Origin: DAOMFB01 sp963801475
Lineage (GTDB): Bacteria > Acidobacteriota > Thermoanaerobaculia > UBA5066
NCBI GenBank assembly: GCA_963801475.1
Contig: CAWDEX010000003.1
Span: forward strand, 186,001 to 250,000
DNA length: 64,000 bases
Direction of reading: 5' to 3'
The stretch's first letter is position 1. Every line of letters starts with the position of its first letter. Positions 44,139 through 53,300 of this stretch are shown one piece after another. Position numbers and translations under genes: made by a program. The notes under the pieces were generated by a model. That model did not search any database. It saw only the letters and a program-made list of their open reading frames with translations, and was not told the origin of the DNA.

Positions 44139-46481
44139 ATGGAGCGCCGCCCCCGCGCCCCGGCGACGGCCCTGGCGCTCGCGGCCGTCGCCGTCCTCTT
44201 CGCCGTCCGCTTTCACGCCTTTCTCCTCGGCGGGACGCTCTACCTCCGCGACGCCGGCTTCTTTTTCGCCCCCTGGCGCTCGCTCTTCCCGAAGCTGGCG
44301 GCGGAGGGCTTCCCGTTCTGGAACGACTTTCTCTCGAACGGACGGGCGTACGCCGCGAACCCGAATGCGGCCGTCTTCTGGCCGCTCTCGCCTCTTCTGT
44401 TCGTCGCGACGCCGACCGCTCTGGCGCTCGCGAATCTCGCGCTCCTCGTCGCCCTCTTCTTCTGCGGTCTCCGGGCGGCACGGCTCGGCCCGGCGGCGGC
44501 GGCGGCGGGGACGGCGGTCCTTCTCTTTTCGGGCGTGCTCCAGTCGCTCCCGGTCTACGCCGGGATTCCGGCGGCCGCGGCGCCTCTCGTCCCGGCCGCT
44601 CTCTGCTTCTGGGCGATCGGCGAGGGCGCGCCCGGGAGAGGGCGGCTCGTCGCGTTCGGTGCCGTGGCGCTCGCGATGTCCTCGTTCGGTGGCGAGCCGG
44701 CCATCACGGCAACCGGCGGCCTCACCTGCGGCGCGCTCGCCGCGTTCCGCCTGGTCCGGGCGCGTCCGCGGCCGGCGGCTCGGGAGGCGGGGCGGCGCCT
44801 CCTCGCGGTTCTCGGAGCGTTCGTCCTTGCCGCCGGCCTTTCCGCCGTTCAGCTCCTCCCGGCGGCGCGGGAACTTTCGCATTCGGCCCGCGGCTCGGCG
44901 CTCCGGGCCGAGCACGGCGCCCTCTTCTGGTCGGTCCGGCCGGCCCGTCTCCTCACGCTTCTCGAGCCGCGCCTCACGGGAGATCCGAATGCCGAGGAGC
45001 CGGCCGGCTTCTGGGGGTCGGGGACGTTCGACGCCGGCCTGCCTTACTTCCCCGACCTGGCTCTCGGAATCGTCCCGCTCGCGCTCGCCGGGGCCTCGCT
45101 CGGGGACGGGCGAGGTCGCGCGGCCGCTGGCGTGGCGGCCGGAGCGGCCCTTCTCTCCTTCGGGAGATTCCTCCCGGGATACACGGCTGTCGCCCGCCCG
45201 CTTTCGATCTTCCGCTATCCCGAGAAATGGTGGGTGGTCGCCACGCTCGCCCTCTCGGTGGCTGCGGCCGTCGGTGTCGAGCGGCTTCTCGCCGCGGAGG
45301 GAGAGGAGAAGGCGGCGGCCCTGCGGGCTCTCCGACGCGTCTTTCTTGCCGCCGGCGCGGTCCTGGCCGTTCTGGCCGCGGTGGCCGCCCTGTCGCCCCC
45401 GGCGCTTCGTGGCCTTCTCTGGGGCCTCGGGCTGGGCGCCGGAAACGCGGCGCCGGCGATGGTGGCCGCTGCGCTCGTGCCGCTCCTCGCAGGCGGCGCG
45501 GCGGCGGCGCTCGTCGGGGGCGGCATCGCCCGCCTCGCCGGATCGGGGCACGTGTCGCGCTCCGCGCTTCTCGCCGTCCTTCTCGTTCTCTTCCTGGCCG
45601 ACGCCGCGCGGCGCGTCGCGGGAACGCTGCCCGCCGGGCCGCGCGACCTCTTCACGCGGCGGCCGGCGGCCGTGGAGCTCGTCGCGGCGAATCTCCGCGG
45701 CGGGCGCTTCTTCGACGACGGCGCGGACGACCGGGAGACGGCCGAGCGGCGGACCGTCGAGGCCGGCGGCCTCGATCCGCTCCGCGCCGCCACCGGCGTC
45801 GTCTTCGGAATTCCCTACGCGCTCGAGAACGACATCGACCGGATGACCTCCTCCGCCGCCGTCGGCGCCGCCTTCGAGACACAGCGTCTTGACTGGGGCG
45901 AGACGAAAGCGGCGCGACTGCGGGAGGCTGGCGTCTCCGTCGCGAGGACCGCCGCGACGCCCCCCGACCCTCCGGGCGTCGTGGAGCTGGGCCGTTTCGG
46001 GAAAGACCGGATCGTCGGGATTTCTCCGACACGCCCCGAGTTCCTCTTCGTCGCCGAAGCGGTCCTCGCGCCGGACGCCCTCGCCGCCGGGCGCCTTCTG
46101 GCGGCGCCGCCCCGCGATCCGCTCCGCTCGGCCGTCATCGAGGTCCCCGGCGCGCCGGAGGGACCCCGGACGGGGGGCCGGGGCGAAGCGAGAGTCCGCG
46201 CGCGGACCGGCCGGCGGATCACGATCGATCTCTCCGCGGAGAGCCCCGGCGGCGTGCTCGTCATGACGCGGGCCTTCAGCCCCGACTGGCGCGCCGCTCT
46301 CGACGGCCATCCTCTTCCGCTGTTTCGTGCGGACGGCTTCCTGAGCGCCGCTTTCGTGCCGGCCGGCGATCACCTCCTCGAGCTCTCCTACGACACGGCG
46401 CCTTTCGCCCGAGGGGTGGCGGTGTCGGCCCTTTCCGGCGCGGCGGCCCTCGGGCTGCTCCTCATGAGGCGCCGGTCGTGA
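44139..46481 (+). CDS. YfhO-like membrane protein, copy B
   Basis: A 780-residue polytopic protein. LYLRDAGFFFAPWRSLFPKL and FWNDFLSNGRAYAANPNAAV form the first extracytoplasmic loop, with Asp and Asn residues in the YfhO positions. SSFGGEPAITATGG and LSIFRYPEKWWVVATLALSV follow. The C-terminal beta domain contains LVMTRAFSPDWRAALDGHPL and VPAGDHLLELSYD, the usual YfhO end. The RYPEK motif recurs in the next gene and in copy A. It is 13 bp after the GT2-methyltransferase gene and overlaps the next by GTGA. Confidence 0.8.
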   Translation: MERRPRAPATALALAAVAVLFAVRFHAFLLGGTLYLRDAGFFFAPWRSLFPKLAAEGFPFWNDFLSNGRAYAANPNAAVFWPLSPLLFVATPTALALANLALLVALFFCGLRAARLGPAAAAAGTAVLLFSGVLQSLPVYAGIPAAAAPLVPAALCFWAIGEGAPGRGRLVAFGAVALAMSSFGGEPAITATGGLTCGALAAFRLVRARPRPAAREAGRRLLAVLGAFVLAAGLSAVQLLPAARELSHSARGSALRAEHGALFWSVRPARLLTLLEPRLTGDPNAEEPAGFWGSGTFDAGLPYFPDLALGIVPLALAGASLGDGRGRAAAGVAAGAALLSFGRFLPGYTAVARPLSIFRYPEKWWVVATLALSVAAAVGVERLLAAEGEEKAAALRALRRVFLAAGAVLAVLAAVAALSPPALRGLLWGLGLGAGNAAPAMVAAALVPLLAGGAAAALVGGGIARLAGSGHVSRSALLAVLLVLFLADAARRVAGTLPAGPRDLFTRRPAAVELVAANLRGGRFFDDGADDRETAERRTVEAGGLDPLRAATGVVFGIPYALENDIDRMTSSAAVGAAFETQRLDWGETKAARLREAGVSVARTAATPPDPPGVVELGRFGKDRIVGISPTRPEFLFVAEAVLAPDALAAGRLLAAPPRDPLRSAVIEVPGAPEGPRTGGRGEARVRARTGRRITIDLSAESPGGVLVMTRAFSPDWRAALDGHPLPLFRADGFLSAAFVPAGDHLLELSYDTAPFARGVAVSALSGAAALGLLLMRRRS

Positions 46482-48589
46482 GCGGACGCGCCCGACGGAT
46501 CGTTCCGCTCGCCTTGGTGGCCCTTCTACTCCTCGTTCCCTACCGCGAGTTCTTCTCGGACCGGGTGCCGGCCTCCCGCGACCTTCTCTTCTATTTCTAC
46601 CCGACGAAGGCGGCTTTCGCGGAGGCTGTCCGCTCCGGCGAGGTGCCGTGGATCGACCGGATCCGATGGGGTGGTGTCCCGCTTCTTCCGGCGCCCGGCG
46701 CGGCCCCGTTCGACCCGGGGAACCTTCTCTTCGTCCTTCTGCCCCTCGGGTCGGCCGCGAAAGCATGGATCCTCGTCCGGCTCCTGACGGGGCTCGCGGG
46801 TTTTGCGGCGTTCGCGCGGCGGCTCGGCCTTTCACCATGGGCGGCGTCGGCAGCGGGTCTCCTCTTCGCGCTCTCGGGACCCACGGTGTCGGCCGCACCC
46901 TTTCTCGGCGCCTCGGCGGCGCATTCCCTGCTTCCGTGGCTGGCCGCTTTCCTCCTCGACGTTCGCCGGGCGCCGAGTGCCCGGGCGACGGCCGGGCTCG
47001 CCGTGTCAGCAGCCCTGATCCTCGTTTCGGGCTCTCCGGAGTACGTGCTGTACGGCGCTCTCGTCGCGGCGGCCCTCTTCCTCGGCGCGCCCGCCGACGA
47101 GGCCCCGGCGTCCCCGGTGGCGCGGGGCCGGGCCGCCGCGGCGCTCCTGGCCGCCGGACTGCTGGCGGCGGCCCTTGCGGCCCCGGCAATTCTCGGCGGC
47201 CTGACGACCATCGCCGAAAGCTCCCGGACGGCCGAGGGAGGGTACGGTCCCGCGGCGGCGGCCGCCGGAGCTCTTCCCCCGAGCCGCCTCGTCGAGATCT
47301 TCTCCGACGGGCTCGTGGCGGACTGGACTCGGACCAGCTTCGCGCCCGGCCTCGGCACGTACTATCCGTACCTTCCCTCCATCACGCCCGGTCGCGTCGC
47401 GCTCGTTCTCGCGATCCTGGGCCTCCTCCTCGGCGGGGTGGGACGAATCCGGGCCCTGGGGCTCGTGGCCGTGGGCGTGCTCCTCGCCGTCGGCCCGGCG
47501 ACGCCGGTCTGGGAAGCGGCGTCACGCGCCCTGCCGGTCGTCGGCGTCGTCCGGTATCCCGAGCGCCACATGCTCCTCGCCGGGTTTGCCTTCGCCTGGC
47601 TCTCGGCTCTCGGTCTTCGGGCCCTCGAGCGCCGGCTTCCGCCGCGCGTCGTCCCCGGAGCGCTCGCCGCGGTCGCGGCCCTGATCCTCGTCGATCGGGA
47701 GGGGGTCGCCCGCCGGCTGGTCCTCACGCTGCCGGGCTCGGTCCTGACGACGCCGCCCGGATCTCTCGCCGGGTGGCCGACCCCCGCTCCGGGCGAGACC
47801 CGGCCGCGCCTCGTCCACCGCGATGCCTTCGTGCCCGTCCCGAAGTACCTCGGTCTCGACCTTCTCGCGGCCGACCGACTCGCGAGGGAGAGCCTCATGC
47901 CCGAATACCCGGGCCTCTTCGGCTTCGCATCGCTCTTCGCTCCCGACTACGACCTGACGCTTCCGGTCGAGGCGGTGGAGTGGACGCGGCTTCTGACGGC
48001 GGCCCTTCCGAAACCGGGTCCCCTGCCGACCCGCTTCCTCGTGAACGCGGGCGCGTCGGCGATCGTCCGGAGCGAACCGGCGGAAGGGGGCACCTGGGCC
48101 GTCCGCGTCGAGCCGCTCTCCGGAAGCCGTCCGCCCTGGCGGTTCGCGGCGCGGGTCGTCTCGGATCCCGAGGGCCGGCGGCTCTTCCAGCGATTCCTCG
48201 AGGACGGCATCGACCCGGGAAACGCCTACGTCGACGAAGAGCCGGCCGGCGAGTCCCGCCCGTCGGTCGGCCGACTCGTCTCGGTCCGCGACGCGGCCGA
48301 CGCGTTGACGATCGTCGCAGACGTCGAGGGCCCGGCGGACGCCTTCCTGATGCTCTTTCGCCTCCGGCAGGCGTGCGCCGAGGCGACGCTGGACGGGCAT
48401 CCGGTCCCCGTGGCGCGGACGGACTTCGGCTTCGCCGGCGTACGCGTTCCGCCCGGGCGACACGTCGTCCGGTTGCGACCCGACACTCGGTGGGTGAAGA
48501 TCGGCCTCGTGGGGACTTTGACGGGAATCGCGGCCCTTCTGGCCCTGGCCCTCCGGGGCCGGCGGCGCGCCGCGGCCCCCGCGGCATGA
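46478..48589 (+). CDS. YfhO-like membrane protein, copy C
   Basis: A 703-residue paralogue of the preceding gene. First loop VPASRDLLFYFYPTKAAFAE and WIDRIRWGGVPLLPAPGAAP, then VSGSPEYVLYGALVAA and VVGVVRYPERHMLLAGFAFA. The terminal beta domain contains LRQACAEATLDGHPVPVAR and VPPGRHVVRLRPD. Two YfhO proteins in tandem, plus copy A on the other strand, suggest different donors or acceptors. The GTG start and the ATGA overlap with the peptidase gene downstream imply tight co-translation. Confidence 0.8.
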   Translation: MSGRARRIVPLALVALLLLVPYREFFSDRVPASRDLLFYFYPTKAAFAEAVRSGEVPWIDRIRWGGVPLLPAPGAAPFDPGNLLFVLLPLGSAAKAWILVRLLTGLAGFAAFARRLGLSPWAASAAGLLFALSGPTVSAAPFLGASAAHSLLPWLAAFLLDVRRAPSARATAGLAVSAALILVSGSPEYVLYGALVAAALFLGAPADEAPASPVARGRAAAALLAAGLLAAALAAPAILGGLTTIAESSRTAEGGYGPAAAAAGALPPSRLVEIFSDGLVADWTRTSFAPGLGTYYPYLPSITPGRVALVLAILGLLLGGVGRIRALGLVAVGVLLAVGPATPVWEAASRALPVVGVVRYPERHMLLAGFAFAWLSALGLRALERRLPPRVVPGALAAVAALILVDREGVARRLVLTLPGSVLTTPPGSLAGWPTPAPGETRPRLVHRDAFVPVPKYLGLDLLAADRLARESLMPEYPGLFGFASLFAPDYDLTLPVEAVEWTRLLTAALPKPGPLPTRFLVNAGASAIVRSEPAEGGTWAVRVEPLSGSRPPWRFAARVVSDPEGRRLFQRFLEDGIDPGNAYVDEEPAGESRPSVGRLVSVRDAADALTIVADVEGPADAFLMLFRLRQACAEATLDGHPVPVARTDFGFAGVRVPPGRHVVRLRPDTRWVKIGLVGTLTGIAALLALALRGRRRAAAPAA

Positions 48590-50019
48590 GCGTCCCCGGG
48601 CAGAAGGTCCGGCGACGCCTTCTCCTCTACGGACTGGCGGCGGCCGTCGCGGCCGCCGTGCTCCTCCTGCCACGGCTCGTCCCGCGGCTCGCGCCCGCGA
48701 TAAAGGTGCGAAACCTCGCCGCGGAAGCCGACGTGGCCGTGAAGACAGAGGCGGTGGAGCGCCTTCAGGAGCTGCTCCGACTGGATTCCTCGAACCCGCC
48801 GGGCGACACGCGGGCGGCCGTTCTCCACCTCGCCGGGCTCTTCGACTGCGAAGGGATTCCCCGCGAAATCGTGGGGGACGACCCGAAACGGCCGATCCTC
48901 GTGGCGCGGCTCCGGGGCCTGACGCCCGAGGGGGCGCTCCTCCTCTTGAATCACGTCGACGTGGTCCCTCCCGAGGACCTCTCGAAGTGGAGTCGCCCCC
49001 CCTTCTCGGGCGAGCGGGGCTCGGGCCGCGAGGCCCACTACGTGTACGGGCGCGGGGCGCTCGACATGAAGGCCCAGATCATCGCGGGCTTCCTCGCGAT
49101 GGCCGACCTGAAGCGGCGGGGCATCGTCCCGAGCCGCGACGTCGTCTTCGTCGCGGAGTCGGCCGAAGAGTCGTTCGAGCTCCAGTACGGGATCGGCTGG
49201 GTCCTCGACCACCGTCCGGATCTCCTCGCGGGGGTCACGGACGCCGTGAACGAGGGGGGCGTCAACGAGGTGCTCGGTTCCGACATCGTCCGATACGGAA
49301 TCGAGGTTCTGCAGAAGGCGATCGTCTCGGTCTGGATCGACGCCGCGTCGCCCGAGCCGCTCGAAGCCTTCCGGAAGTTCCTTCAGGAGAAGGACAAGAC
49401 TCTCCCACTTCACCTCGACCCGACGGTGAAGGAGTTCCTCCGCTTCATCGCGCCGTCGCGCTCGGACGTCTGGGGGCGGTCGATGCTCGGCACCGGAGAG
49501 ACGCTCCTCGCGCCCAAGCTGCTCGGCGAGATCCCGGAGGTCTACCGGTCGCTCCTGCGCGATGCGATCTACCCGGGCGGGGTCGGTCCGGCGCCCGGAG
49601 GGGGCTTCACCTTCCGCGCGGTCCGGATGCTCCTTCCGGGGAGCTCCGTGACGGCGAACCACGACGAGCTCGTCGGCTGGGCGCGTGAGCGCGGCCTTCG
49701 CACCCGCGATCACCTCGTCACGTACGACGCCGTGGCGTCGCCGGCGACCGGACGGGCCTGGGAAGCGCTGACGGCCGTGTTCGGCCTCGACCCCGTCGAG
49801 CCGGCCCCGACCGGCATCTACGTCCTGAACGGCTCCTTCACGTCGTCGTCGTTCCTCCGCGCCCGCGGCTGGCGCGTCTTCGGGATGTCGCCCTTCAACA
49901 TCAACTTCTACGACGCCTCGAAGATCCACAACGCCAACGAGCGGATCAGCCTTCCGCATTACGTCGAGGGCGTGGAGAGGTTCCGCCGCTTCGTGGCGGA
50001 GTACGCCCTCGCGCCCTAG
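48586..50019 (+). CDS. M20-family metallopeptidase, membrane-anchored or exported
   Basis: A 477-residue protein. N-terminal hydrophobic segment (about 10-30, LLLYGLAAAVAAAVLLLPRL). The M20 core has LLNHVDVVPPEDLSKW (first zinc His), VYGRGALDMKAQIIAG (bridging Asp) and FVAESAEESFE, where the usual EE catalytic pair is read as E-S. Near the C-terminus, ASKIHNANERISL has the last His ligand. The family includes carboxypeptidases and aminoacylases. The substrate is unknown, but co-translation with YfhO genes hints at an envelope role. Confidence 0.85.
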   Translation: MSVPGQKVRRRLLLYGLAAAVAAAVLLLPRLVPRLAPAIKVRNLAAEADVAVKTEAVERLQELLRLDSSNPPGDTRAAVLHLAGLFDCEGIPREIVGDDPKRPILVARLRGLTPEGALLLLNHVDVVPPEDLSKWSRPPFSGERGSGREAHYVYGRGALDMKAQIIAGFLAMADLKRRGIVPSRDVVFVAESAEESFELQYGIGWVLDHRPDLLAGVTDAVNEGGVNEVLGSDIVRYGIEVLQKAIVSVWIDAASPEPLEAFRKFLQEKDKTLPLHLDPTVKEFLRFIAPSRSDVWGRSMLGTGETLLAPKLLGEIPEVYRSLLRDAIYPGGVGPAPGGGFTFRAVRMLLPGSSVTANHDELVGWARERGLRTRDHLVTYDAVASPATGRAWEALTAVFGLDPVEPAPTGIYVLNGSFTSSSFLRARGWRVFGMSPFNINFYDASKIHNANERISLPHYVEGVERFRRFVAEYALAP

Positions 50020-50047
50020 AACGCTAGACTCGAACGAGGAGAAACCG

Positions 50048-50389
50048 ATGGCCGACGTCGACCTCTATTACTACCGGATCGGCTGAACGAGCTGCGAACG
50101 CACCCGTGCGGTGCTCGAGAAGACAAAAGCCCGCGTGGCGGCCGAGCGGCCGTCGCGGAAAGAGCCGCTGACGGACGCCGACGCCCGGGCGCTCCTCGGG
50201 TCCGTCTCCGAGGTCCTCATCGCGAAGGGGAAGGCCGTCCGGAAGGTCGCCGCGAAGGAGGCGACACTGGACGACCTTCGCGGGCCCACCGGGAATTTCC
50301 GGGCGCCTATTCTCAAGGTGGGGCGAAGGCTCCTCGTCGGATTCCACGAGGAGACCCTTCGAGGCGAGCTGGCACGCGGCTCGCGTTGA
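50048..50389 (+). CDS. ArsC/Spx-like thioredoxin-fold protein with in-frame UGA (candidate selenoprotein)
   Basis: A 113-residue reading frame from the ATG at 50048 (GAGGAGAA ribosome site upstream; TAGACT at 50025-50030) to a TGA at 50387-50389. It is interrupted by one TGA at 50084-50086, codon 13. The text around it is YYYRIG-U-TSCERTRAVLE, exactly the redox-site position of ArsC/Spx-like proteins, giving UxxC with Cys16. Downstream text is also ArsC-like: LLGSVSEVLIAKGKAVR, then GPTGNFRAPILKVGRRLLVGF with a cis-Pro-type RAP. ArsC-family selenoproteins are known. A TGC-to-TGA error is the alternative. Confidence 0.75.
50088..50117 (+). promoter_or_regulatory. Candidate SECIS hairpin after the UGA of the ArsC-like gene
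   Basis: Starting 2 nt after the TGA, CGAGC (50088-50092) pairs with GCTCG (50113-50117). Inside, CGCA (50099-50102) pairs with TGCG (50107-50110) around the loop CCCG, leaving an asymmetric internal loop. The apical loop begins 17 nt after the TGA, inside the distance range used for bacterial SECIS elements. The loop lacks a G in its first two positions, so the match is imperfect. Confidence 0.4.
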
Positions 50390-50417
50390 GCCACGGAGCG
50401 GCGCCTCGCGCGCCAAC

Positions 50418-50975
50418 ATGACGCCGACGGACCCGATGCGACCGACCCTCCTCTCCGCTCTCCTTGGCGCCGGCTTCCTGGCGGGCGCGCCGGCCGCGGC
50501 GCAGGCTCCGGCCCCGCCGCCGCCCGCGGCGTCGGCGGTCCCTCCGGTCCTCTGCCCGCTCCTGTCGGGCCTCGAGGTCGGGCAGACCCGGGCGACGGCC
50601 TACCAGTCGATGTGGCGCGGAAACCCCCAGAAGCCGGTTCTGGGGCGTGACATCTCCGTTCTCTACACCCCCCGCGAGCGGCGCTATTCCGTGAACGTCA
50701 CGTTCGACGGCAGCGCGTCCGACGCGCGGATAGCGGCGCTCCACTACGTCTTCGATCCACCGCCCGGCCTCCTGGCGAGCCTTCGCGAGCGCTACGGCCC
50801 CGAGACGCCCTCGGGAGGCGACCCGGCGCTCCATCACTGGGACGTCCCCTCCTGCGGCGTGAAGATCCGTTACCGGGTCCAGCTCTCCGAGGGAAAGCGA
50901 CCTCTCCTGGAGGAGCTCTGGATCGACCGGCTTCTGGAGAAGCCGGCGAAGCCTCCCGACCACCGGATTCCCTGA
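50418..50975 (+). CDS. Exported hypothetical protein
   Basis: A 185-residue protein with a signal peptide and a Pro/Ala linker (APAPPPPAASAVPP). The mature domain contains two cysteines (VLCPLLSGLEVG and VPSCGVKIRY), which may form a disulfide. Strand-like text such as RYSVNVTFDGSA and KIRYRVQLSEG follows. No family recognised. An in-frame ATG at 50436 (MRPTLLSALLGAGF) gives a more typical signal peptide and may be the true start. It lies between the ArsC-like gene and the acylase homologue. Confidence 0.6.
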   Translation: MTPTDPMRPTLLSALLGAGFLAGAPAAAQAPAPPPPAASAVPPVLCPLLSGLEVGQTRATAYQSMWRGNPQKPVLGRDISVLYTPRERRYSVNVTFDGSASDARIAALHYVFDPPPGLLASLRERYGPETPSGGDPALHHWDVPSCGVKIRYRVQLSEGKRPLLEELWIDRLLEKPAKPPDHRIP

Positions 50976-51017
50976 CGGCGGCGCCGCGTCGACGCTGTGC
51001 CATAGTCGCGGGCATTC

Positions 51018-53300
51018 ATGCGACGCCTCGTCGTCGTTCTCGGCACACTCCTTCTCGCCGTCGTACTTCTCGCGGCCGGGGGGGCGGTCTGGCTGGTGAA
51101 GCGAAACCTCCCCGACGACGCCGCGCCGAAGATCCCCGGCCTTCTCCAGCCGGTCCGCGTCACGTTCGACGACCGCGGCGTGCCGACGATCGCGGCCCGT
51201 TCCGTCGACGACGCGCTCCGGGTGCAGGGATACCTCACGGCGCGGGAACGGCTCTTTCAGCTGGAGCTCCAGCGCCGGGCCGGTGAAGGGAGGCTCTCGG
51301 AGCTGCTGGGGAAAGCGGCGCTCGACCTCGATCGCCGGCGCCTCACGTTCGGCTACGCCCGCGTGGCGGCGCGGGCCGTCCCGCTCCTTCCGGACGCGGA
51401 GCGCGTCCATCTTGAAGCGCTGTCCGACGGCATCAACGCCTTCCTCGCCTCCCACGCGGGACGCCTCGGCCTTGAGTTCGCATTGCTCCGGGAGCGGCCG
51501 CGCGATTTCAAGCCGGCGGACGCTCTCCTCGTCCTGCTCCTCATGTACGAGGACCTCACCACGGTCTGGCGGGAGGAAGCCGCCCGCGACGCGAACCGGC
51601 AGCTGCCGCCGGACGTCGCGCGTTTCGTCTTCTCGTCCGTGTCGGCCGACGACGTGACGATCGTGCCGGACGCGGCGCCGCTTCGCCCGCCCCCGCTTCC
51701 CGAGCTCGCGGCGGCGACGGAAAAGGGGAGCGCCGCCGTCACGGCGGGGCTCCACGATGCGGCCGCGGGCTCGAACAGCTGGGTCGTCTCGGGCGCGCTC
51801 ACTAAGAGCGGCAAGCCGATCCTCGCGAACGACCCCCACCTCGGAATCAACATGCCCGCGCTCTGGCTTCCGATGCGGTTCGAGATCGCCGGCCGCCTCG
51901 TCGAAGGGGTGACGCTCCCCGGGCTCCCCGGGGTCATCCTCGGAAAGAACGATGTGGTCGCCTGGGGCTTCACGAACCTCTACACCGACGTTCAGGACCT
52001 CTACCGGGAGAAGATCGTCGAGGGTCGGGCCGTCCGGGGCGACAAATCGGAGCCCGTGGAGACCCGGATCGAGACGATCCCCGTCCGCGGGGCGGCTCCG
52101 GAACGTCTCGAGGTGCGCGAGACGACGCACGGGCCGCTCGTGACGAAGGACCTGGCGCTCACGTGGACGGCTCTCGACCCGCGAAACGTCCGCCTGCCGA
52201 CCGTCGAAGTGATGATGGCGGGGACGCCGGCCGACTTCGACCGCGCCCTCGACGACTTTCTCGGCCCGGCCCAGAACGTCGTCTGGGCCTCGGCCGGGGG
52301 CGACATCGGCTGGCGCGCGACGGGGCTCGTCCCGCTGCGGCGGCCCGGAACCGACGGGGGCCTTCCGTACGACGGCGCCGACGGAGCAAACGACTGGAAG
52401 GGGTTCCTTTCCCCGTCGCAGCTGCCGCGCGTCGTGAACCCGGCGTCGGGCTATCTCGTGACGGCGAACAACCGCGTCATCGGAACGAGCTTTCCGGTGC
52501 CGGTCTCGACGCACTTCTGGTCGTCGGTCCGGGCGAGGCGGATCCGCGACCTGATCGAGACGGCGACGAAGGGCGGCGCTAAGCTCGACCGGCGGGCGAT
52601 CGAGACGATGCAGCTCGACATCGTGTCGGAGCCGATGCGGCGACTCGTGGAGGCCTTCGAACCGTACCTGCCTCCCGACCTCGCGAAGCTCTTCACCGGC
52701 TGGGACGGGAGCGCGGACTCAGAGACGCCCCGGTTCCTCGTCGCCCGGGCGCTCAGGAATCAACTCGCCGAGCGGACGCTGGAGGTCTGGAAGGTGCGGT
52801 CCGCCGGGGTCTCGCTCTCGGAGGAGCGCGTCCTCGACGTGGCGCTGGCCGACCGCGCCGCGTGGCGGCGGGCCGGGCTGGGCGAGAAGGCGGCGGCGAT
52901 GAAGTTCGTCGTGGAAAGGGCGCTCCGGTCCCTCGCCGAGGCGCAGGGGCTGGACCGGTCGCGCTGGAGCTGGGGCGAGCGGAACCGACTGAACGCGCGG
53001 CATCCCCTCGGCTTCGTCCCGGGCCTCTCGCGGGTCTTCGACGCGCCGCGACTCCCGATGCCGGGGGCCTCGGGGGTCCCTCGAGTCCAGAACCAGGCCT
53101 TCGGCCAGTCGATGCGCTTCATCGTGGACTGGGGCGAACCGGACGCCGCCACGCTCGTCGTGCCGTTCGGCGTCTCCGGGCACGTCGGATCGCCCCATCG
53201 GATGGACCAGTTTCCCTTCTGGAGGAACGGCGACCCCGCGGGAGCGGCGACGCGGCTCGCCAAGCCGCCTGCCGGCCGGCCGCTCGTCTTCGTCCCGTGA
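51018..53300 (+). CDS. Penicillin-acylase-family N-terminal-nucleophile amidohydrolase
   Basis: A 760-residue exported precursor. Hydrophobic anchor (about 5-27), alpha-chain (RVTFDDRGVPTIAA, GYLTARERLFQLELQRRAGE), then a linker cleaved before Ser252 in AAGSNSWVVSGA, the new N-terminal nucleophile of the beta-chain. It continues PILANDPHLGINMPALW, GVTLPGLPGVILGKND, ETTHGPLV and RLNARHPLGFVPGL. The family cleaves beta-lactam side chains, acyl-homoserine lactones or lipopeptides; the substrate here is not predictable. CATAGT lies 11 nt before the ATG. It overlaps the next gene by TGATG. Confidence 0.9.
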   Translation: MRRLVVVLGTLLLAVVLLAAGGAVWLVKRNLPDDAAPKIPGLLQPVRVTFDDRGVPTIAARSVDDALRVQGYLTARERLFQLELQRRAGEGRLSELLGKAALDLDRRRLTFGYARVAARAVPLLPDAERVHLEALSDGINAFLASHAGRLGLEFALLRERPRDFKPADALLVLLLMYEDLTTVWREEAARDANRQLPPDVARFVFSSVSADDVTIVPDAAPLRPPPLPELAAATEKGSAAVTAGLHDAAAGSNSWVVSGALTKSGKPILANDPHLGINMPALWLPMRFEIAGRLVEGVTLPGLPGVILGKNDVVAWGFTNLYTDVQDLYREKIVEGRAVRGDKSEPVETRIETIPVRGAAPERLEVRETTHGPLVTKDLALTWTALDPRNVRLPTVEVMMAGTPADFDRALDDFLGPAQNVVWASAGGDIGWRATGLVPLRRPGTDGGLPYDGADGANDWKGFLSPSQLPRVVNPASGYLVTANNRVIGTSFPVPVSTHFWSSVRARRIRDLIETATKGGAKLDRRAIETMQLDIVSEPMRRLVEAFEPYLPPDLAKLFTGWDGSADSETPRFLVARALRNQLAERTLEVWKVRSAGVSLSEERVLDVALADRAAWRRAGLGEKAAAMKFVVERALRSLAEAQGLDRSRWSWGERNRLNARHPLGFVPGLSRVFDAPRLPMPGASGVPRVQNQAFGQSMRFIVDWGEPDAATLVVPFGVSGHVGSPHRMDQFPFWRNGDPAGAATRLAKPPAGRPLVFVP

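Noticed and set aside
44058..47189. Minus-strand open frame of over 1000 codons opposite two YfhO-like genes
   Set aside because: Low-complexity Arg/Pro/Glu-rich translation and no motif; the plus-strand frames have transmembrane helices and family signatures.
50088..50117. Textbook SECIS element after the ArsC-like UGA
   Set aside because: The distance fits, but the loop has its G at the last position and the internal loop is large. It is kept as a candidate only.
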